NCBI RefSeq assembly: GCF_002261265.1
Contig: NZ_NEVK01000001.1
Location: 372,001-436,000, forward strand
Length of the DNA stretch: 64,000 bases
Direction of reading: 5' to 3'
Source: Bordetella genomosp. 7
GTDB lineage: Bacteria > Pseudomonadota > Gammaproteobacteria > Burkholderiales > Burkholderiaceae_B
The notes under the pieces were generated by a model. That model did no database searches and was not told where the DNA came from. It saw only the letters and a list, made by a program, of their open reading frames with translations. Every line of letters begins with the position of its first letter. The stretch's first letter is position 1. The position numbers and the translations under genes were made by a program. Shown one piece after another: positions 59,630 through 64,000 of this stretch.

Positions 59630-60739
59630 ATGAAAAAAGTAGTTCTGCTGACCGCGGCCGCGGCCGGGCTCGCCGCGGGCGCTGTCCTGGGATATCTGGC
59701 GCCCCGCTGGCTCGATGCCCCGGCCGACATCGCCGCGCCGGCGGCGCCCGCCGCCGCGTCGGCGCCGACGGCCATTCGCGTGGAAGTCGCACCCGTCCAG
59801 CAATTGACCTTCCCCCGGGGGATATCCGCGGTTGGCAGCCTGCGCTCGGATGAGTCGGTAATGCTGCGTCCGGAGGTGGCGGGCCGTATCGAGCATATAG
59901 ATTTCCAGGAAGGCCAGCCGGTAGGGCAAGGCCAGGTGCTCGTGCGCCTGGACGATTCGGTGCCCCGCGCCGAACTCGACCAGGCCCGCGCCAACCTGGC
60001 GCTGGCGCAAAGCCATTATCGGCGCGCGGTCGATCTGCAGGGGCGCGGCTTTGTCAGCCAGCAGGCGCGCGACGAGGCGGCCAGCAACCTCAAGGTGCAG
60101 CAGGCGGCCGCCGCGCTGGCCCAGGCGCGCCTGGACAAAATGACCATACGCGCCCCGTTTGCCGGCATCGTGGGGTTGCGCAACATGTCGGTCGGCGACT
60201 ACGTCGACCAGGGGCAAGACCTGGCACCGCTCGAAGCCATCGACCCGTTGAAAGTCGACTTCCGCATTCCGGAAATGTATTTCGGCAAGGTGCGCGTCGG
60301 CCAGGACATGACGGTGCGGCTGGATGCGCTGCCGGGCGAAGAGCGCGAAGGCCGCGTCTATGCGGTCAGCCCGTTGGTCGATGCCGGGGGGCGCTCGATC
60401 CTGATACGCGCCACGGTGCCCAATCCGGATTCGCGGCTGCGCCCCGGCATGTTTGCGCGCGTGCAGCTGCGGTTTGGCGCCGACCAGGTGCTGGCCGTGC
60501 CCGAGGCGGCGCTGGCGCCGTCCGGGCAGAACCAGTACGTGTTCAGTGTGCGCGACGGCAGGGCGCACCGCGCCGAGGTCACCCTGGGCGAACGCCGCGA
60601 CGGCAAGGTCGAGATCCTGACCGGCGTTGCGGCCGGCGAACAGGTCGTGGTGGCCGGGTTCCAGCGCTTGACCGACGGCGCGCCCGTTGAGATCGTCAAG
60701 CCCGCCGCCGCGGGCGCCCCCGGGACGCCGCGCTCATGA
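59630..60739 (+). CDS. RND efflux periplasmic adaptor (membrane fusion protein)
   Basis: A 369-residue adaptor. It has an N-terminal membrane anchor (KKVVLLTAAAAGLAAGAVLGYL), an Ala/Pro-rich linker, then the lipoyl/hairpin arrangement: VMLRPEVAGRIEHIDFQEGQ, an alpha-hairpin of about 115-160, TIRAPFAGIVGLRNMSVGDYV, and beta-barrel and proximal domains (AALAPSGQNQYVFSV). No lipobox, so it is held by its N-terminal helix. Its stop overlaps the pump start by 4 bp. A 158-bp gap upstream contains an 8-bp inverted repeat (59473-59480, 59532-59539). Confidence 0.95.
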   Translation: MKKVVLLTAAAAGLAAGAVLGYLAPRWLDAPADIAAPAAPAAASAPTAIRVEVAPVQQLTFPRGISAVGSLRSDESVMLRPEVAGRIEHIDFQEGQPVGQGQVLVRLDDSVPRAELDQARANLALAQSHYRRAVDLQGRGFVSQQARDEAASNLKVQQAAAALAQARLDKMTIRAPFAGIVGLRNMSVGDYVDQGQDLAPLEAIDPLKVDFRIPEMYFGKVRVGQDMTVRLDALPGEEREGRVYAVSPLVDAGGRSILIRATVPNPDSRLRPGMFARVQLRFGADQVLAVPEAALAPSGQNQYVFSVRDGRAHRAEVTLGERRDGKVEILTGVAAGEQVVVAGFQRLTDGAPVEIVKPAAAGAPGTPRS

Positions 60740-63700
60740 TCCTGTCCGAAGTCTGCATCAAGCGGCCGGTGTTCGCATCGGTGCTGTCGCTGATCATCGT
60801 GCTGATCGGCCTGATTTCGTATACGCGCCTGACCGTGCGCGAGTACCCGAACATCGACGAGCCGATTGTCTCGGTCAACACCACCTACAAGGGCGCGTCG
60901 CCAGAAGTGATCGAATCGCAGGTCACCAAGCCGCTCGAAGACCAGCTTGCGGGTATCGAGGGCGTCAATGTCATGACCTCGCGCAGCCGCACCGAACGCA
61001 GCCAGATCAATATCAAGTTCGACCTGTCGCGCGACCCGGACGCCGCCGCGGCCGAAGTGCGCGACAAGGTCTCGCGGGCCCGCCGCTACCTGCCCGACGA
61101 AATCGACGAACCCATCATCGGCAAGGTCGAGGCCGATTCGCTGCCCATCATCTACATCGCCGTCGAATCCGGGTCGCTTTCGGCGATCCAGACATCCGAC
61201 TACATCAATCGCTACATCAAGACGCGGCTTTCCGTGCTGCCCGGCGCGGCCGAGGTGCGCGTGTATGGCGAGCGGCTGCCTTCCATGCGCATCTACGTCG
61301 ATCGCGACAAGCTGGCGGCCTATAACCTTACCGTCCAGGATGTCGAGACTGCGCTGGCCAGCCAGAACGTAGAGATTCCGGCAGGCCGCATCGAATCGCG
61401 CGACCGGGAATTCTCGGTGGTTTCGTCCACCGACCTGCAGACGCCGCCGCAGTTCGCGGCCATTGTGGTGGCCAACGTCAAGGGTTACCCGGTCAGGCTG
61501 AGCGACGTGGCCAGGGTGGAGATCGGCGCGGCCGAAGACCGCATCCTGTCGCGCTTCAATGGCAGGCCCGCCATCAACATCGGCCTGACGCGGCAGTCCA
61601 CCGCCAACCCGCTGGATCTGTCCAAGGCGGTGCGCGAAGAAATCGCCCAGCTCAACGAAACCCTGCCGCCCGGCATGAAACTGAACATCGCCTACGATTC
61701 GTCGGTGTTCATCGAGCAATCGATCCAGTCGGTGTTCCAGACCATAGGCGAGGCCATCGTCCTGGTCGTGCTGGTGATCTTCTTCTTCTTGCGCAACCTG
61801 CGCGCCAGCATCATTCCCATCGTCACGATCCCCGTGTCGCTGATCGGCGCGTGCGGGCTGATGTACCTGTTCGGCTTCTCGGTCAACACGCTGACACTGC
61901 TGGCCATGGTGCTGGCCATTGGCCTGGTGGTCGACGATGCCATTGTGGTGCTCGAGAACATCTTCCGCCATATCGAAGAGGGCATGTCACCCAGGCAGGC
62001 GGCTTTCCGCGGCTCCAAAGAAATCGGTTTTGCCGTGGTGGCCATGACGCTGACACTGGTAACCGTGTACGCGCCGCTGGCGTTCGCCACCGGGCGAACG
62101 GGGCGGCTGTTCATCGAGTTTGCGCTGACGCTGGCCGGGGCGGTGCTGGTATCGGGCTTCGTGGCCCTGACGCTCACCCCCATGATGTGCTCGGTATTGT
62201 TGCGCCACGAACCCCGCCACAATCGCTGGTACAACATGGTGGAGGGCTGGCTCGAAAGCCTGGCGCTGGGCTATCGCCGATCGCTGGCGCTGGCGTTGCG
62301 GCATCGGGCCGTCGTGGTGGGCGTGGGACTGGCCGTGGCGGCCGCCAGCGGCGTGCTGTTTTCCGTGGTCAAGAGCGAACTCGCGCCGGTCGAAGACCGT
62401 GGCGTGATATTCGGCCTGGTCTCGGCGCCCGAAGGCGCCACGCTGAACTACACGCTGGACAGCATGCTCGAACTCGAGCAGTTCTATGACCAGATTCCCG
62501 AAGGCGCGGCCCACCAGGTGTCGGTAGGGTTTCCCACCGTCAGTGACGGCACGGCCATTCTGCGCCTGAAGCCCTGGGACCAGCGCGACCGCAAGCAGCA
62601 AGACATCGCGCTCGAGCTGCAGCCCAAGTTCGCCGGGTTGCCGGGCGTCAGGGCGTTTCCCACCAATCCGCCATCGCTTGGCCAGTCGGCCCGTTCCAAG
62701 CCGGTGGAATTCGTGATCATGAGCCAGGCGTCATACGCCGAACTGGCCAAGCTCGTCGACGTTTTTACGGCCGAGCTGCGCAAGTATCCCGGCCTGGTCA
62801 ACCTGGACACCGACCTGCGCCTGAACACGCCCGAACTGCGGGTACAGGTCGACCGAGACAAAATGGCCGACGTCGGCGCCGGGGTGGACGTGGTCGGCCG
62901 CACCCTGGAATCGATGCTGGGCGGCCGGCAGGTCACCCGCTACAAAGACCAGGGCGAACAATACGACGTGATCGTGCAGGTGCTGCCGCGCGACCGTGCC
63001 AATCCCACCGACATCTCGGGCATTTACGTGCGCACCCGCGAGGGCGGCATGGTGCAGCTGGACAACCTGCTGTCCGTGCACGAAAGCGTGTCGCCGCAGT
63101 CGCTCAACCACTTCAACCGGCTGCGCGCGGTCAAGGTCGAAGCCGCGGTCGCGCCGGGCTACGCCCTGGGCGAAGTGCTGGAACACATGCACGACGTGGC
63201 GCGACGCGTGCTGCCGCATACCGTCGTCACCGATCTGGACGGGCAGTCGCGCGAATTCCGCGATTCTTCGGGCAGCATCTACCTGGTATTCGCCATGGCG
63301 CTGGCCTTCATCTATCTGGTGATGGCGGCGCAGTTCGAAAGCTGGCGCAATCCGTTCATCATCATGCTGTCGGTGCCCCTGTCCATGACGGGCGCGCTGC
63401 TCGCGCTGTGGGCCAGCGGCGGAACGCTGTCCATCTATAGCCAGATCGGCCTGATCACGCTGGTGGGCCTGATCACCAAGCACGGCATCCTGATCGTGGA
63501 ATTCGCCAACCAGTTGCGCGACGAGGGCCGCGAGCTGGTGGACGCCGTCACCGAAGCCAGCGTCCTGCGCTTGCGCCCCATACTGATGACCACGGGCGCC
63601 ATGGTGCTGGGCACGCTGCCCCTGGCGGTTTCGCAAGGCGCCGGCGCGGAGTCGCGCCAGCAGATAGGGTGGGTGCTGGTCGGCGGGCTGATGCTGGGTA

Positions 63701-63825
63701 CACTACTGACTTTGTACGTCGTGCCCGTGGCCTACTCGTTGGTGGCCGCAGCGCGCCGCAAGTCCGGCCAGGCAGGCCCGGCCGCTCATCCTCACAGCCA
63801 CGGTACGCCCCCCGTAACCAAGTAG
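60736..63825 (+). CDS. RND multidrug efflux permease (HAE1 family)
   Basis: A 1029-residue proton-driven exporter with the usual 12 membrane segments and two large periplasmic loops. Landmarks are CIKRPVFASVLSLIIVLIGL at the N-terminus, SVNTTYKGASPEVIESQVT, the proton-relay aspartates in GLVVDDAIVVLENIFRH (about residues 399-400), and LITLVGLITKHGILIVEFAN near the end. Substrate range is unknown. No outer-membrane factor gene follows; dnaQ begins 5 bp after the stop, so a TolC/OprM-type partner must come from elsewhere. No regulator is adjacent. Confidence 0.96.
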   Translation: MILSEVCIKRPVFASVLSLIIVLIGLISYTRLTVREYPNIDEPIVSVNTTYKGASPEVIESQVTKPLEDQLAGIEGVNVMTSRSRTERSQINIKFDLSRDPDAAAAEVRDKVSRARRYLPDEIDEPIIGKVEADSLPIIYIAVESGSLSAIQTSDYINRYIKTRLSVLPGAAEVRVYGERLPSMRIYVDRDKLAAYNLTVQDVETALASQNVEIPAGRIESRDREFSVVSSTDLQTPPQFAAIVVANVKGYPVRLSDVARVEIGAAEDRILSRFNGRPAINIGLTRQSTANPLDLSKAVREEIAQLNETLPPGMKLNIAYDSSVFIEQSIQSVFQTIGEAIVLVVLVIFFFLRNLRASIIPIVTIPVSLIGACGLMYLFGFSVNTLTLLAMVLAIGLVVDDAIVVLENIFRHIEEGMSPRQAAFRGSKEIGFAVVAMTLTLVTVYAPLAFATGRTGRLFIEFALTLAGAVLVSGFVALTLTPMMCSVLLRHEPRHNRWYNMVEGWLESLALGYRRSLALALRHRAVVVGVGLAVAAASGVLFSVVKSELAPVEDRGVIFGLVSAPEGATLNYTLDSMLELEQFYDQIPEGAAHQVSVGFPTVSDGTAILRLKPWDQRDRKQQDIALELQPKFAGLPGVRAFPTNPPSLGQSARSKPVEFVIMSQASYAELAKLVDVFTAELRKYPGLVNLDTDLRLNTPELRVQVDRDKMADVGAGVDVVGRTLESMLGGRQVTRYKDQGEQYDVIVQVLPRDRANPTDISGIYVRTREGGMVQLDNLLSVHESVSPQSLNHFNRLRAVKVEAAVAPGYALGEVLEHMHDVARRVLPHTVVTDLDGQSREFRDSSGSIYLVFAMALAFIYLVMAAQFESWRNPFIIMLSVPLSMTGALLALWASGGTLSIYSQIGLITLVGLITKHGILIVEFANQLRDEGRELVDAVTEASVLRLRPILMTTGAMVLGTLPLAVSQGAGAESRQQIGWVLVGGLMLGTLLTLYVVPVAYSLVAAARRKSGQAGPAAHPHSHGTPPVTK

Positions 63826-63830
63826 CCACA

Positions 63831-64000
63831 ATGCGTCAGATCATTTTCGATACCGAAACCACCGGCCTGGATCCCGCCCAGGGGCACCGCATCATCGAGA
63901 TCGGTTGCGTCGAGATCATCAACCGCACCGTTACCGGCAACACCCTGCACCTTTACCTGAACCCGGACCGCGACAGCGATCCGGAAGCCCTGGCGGTGCA
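63831..64000 (+). CDS. dnaQ: DNA polymerase III epsilon subunit (3'-truncated by the window)
   Basis: The first 56 residues of the proofreading 3'-5' exonuclease are visible. The DxE metal motif is D7 and E9 in IIFDTETTGLDP, followed by HRIIEIGCVEIINR and LHLYLNPDRDSDPEAL, as in DnaQ. The ATG at 63831 lies 5 bp after the RND pump stop. Normal length is about 240 residues, so most of the gene is beyond the window end. Confidence 0.95.
   Translation, partial: MRQIIFDTETTGLDPAQGHRIIEIGCVEIINRTVTGNTLHLYLNPDRDSDPEALAV

Noticed and set aside
1-64000. Insertion sequences, prophage genes, integrases or toxin-antitoxin pairs
   Set aside because: No transposase, integrase, phage structural or toxin-type protein was recognised, and no tRNA-flanking direct repeat was seen at 27237-27327.

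Overview
The window is high-GC bacterial DNA with densely packed genes. Protein families and gene order point to a Bordetella/Achromobacter-type member of the Alcaligenaceae (Burkholderiales). The main clues are three solitary Bug-type periplasmic receptors, an argC / membrane protein / erpA / anmK / M23 peptidase / tyrS run, a nadC gene beside a Nudix-type regulator with no nadA or nadB in view, and a mltD-gloB-methyltransferase-rnhA-dnaQ block. No insertion sequence, prophage or CRISPR array was seen. The species is an inference.

Layout. Positions 1-21772 are mostly housekeeping: a 5'-truncated acyl-CoA-synthetase-like/GNAT acetyltransferase, a carboxylesterase, divergent darP and pmbA, a solitary TRAP receptor, rplM-rpsI, argC, erpA, anmK and a LysM-like/M23 endopeptidase, tyrS, a PEBP protein, glyA-nrdR, an AraC regulator with a Bug receptor and a NIPSNAP protein, then ribD-ribE. 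At 22149-26899 lies the prkA-yeaH-spoVR stress operon, followed by a tandem repeat, a hairpin repeat and tRNA-Ser(GGA).

Positions 27453-48619 form the accessory, catabolic part. It holds (a) an M81 peptidase/Bug receptor/carbon-nitrogen hydrolase group divergent from an aminotransferase and an RpiR regulator; (b) a Bug receptor, a 70-residue AtzG/GatC-like protein and an amidase, with a convergent LysR; (c) a small NTF2-like/DoxX/hydrolase group; and (d) a nine-gene run of GntR-UTRA regulator, branched-chain-amino-acid-type ABC importer, HyuB, HyuA and an isochorismatase-fold protein. Run (d) reads as uptake and ATP-dependent opening of a cyclic amide or related compound.

Positions 48648-64000 return to core functions: metY, an orphan LytTR regulator, a NadQ/NrtR-like regulator and nadC, DUF533, OsmC, fabI, and the mltD-gloB / methyltransferase-rnhA / dnaQ block. 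In that block a two-gene RND efflux system sits between rnhA and dnaQ. The last gene, dnaQ, runs off the end.

The most unusual non-coding signals are two large cruciform-type elements at 6469-6846. They share a 55-bp head in opposite orientations but have unrelated, individually self-complementary stems. Next come a dispersed GTGTC..GACAC hairpin family seen at several intergenic sites, a likely L13-type autoregulatory leader on rplM, and a textbook operator/promoter arrangement upstream of nadC.
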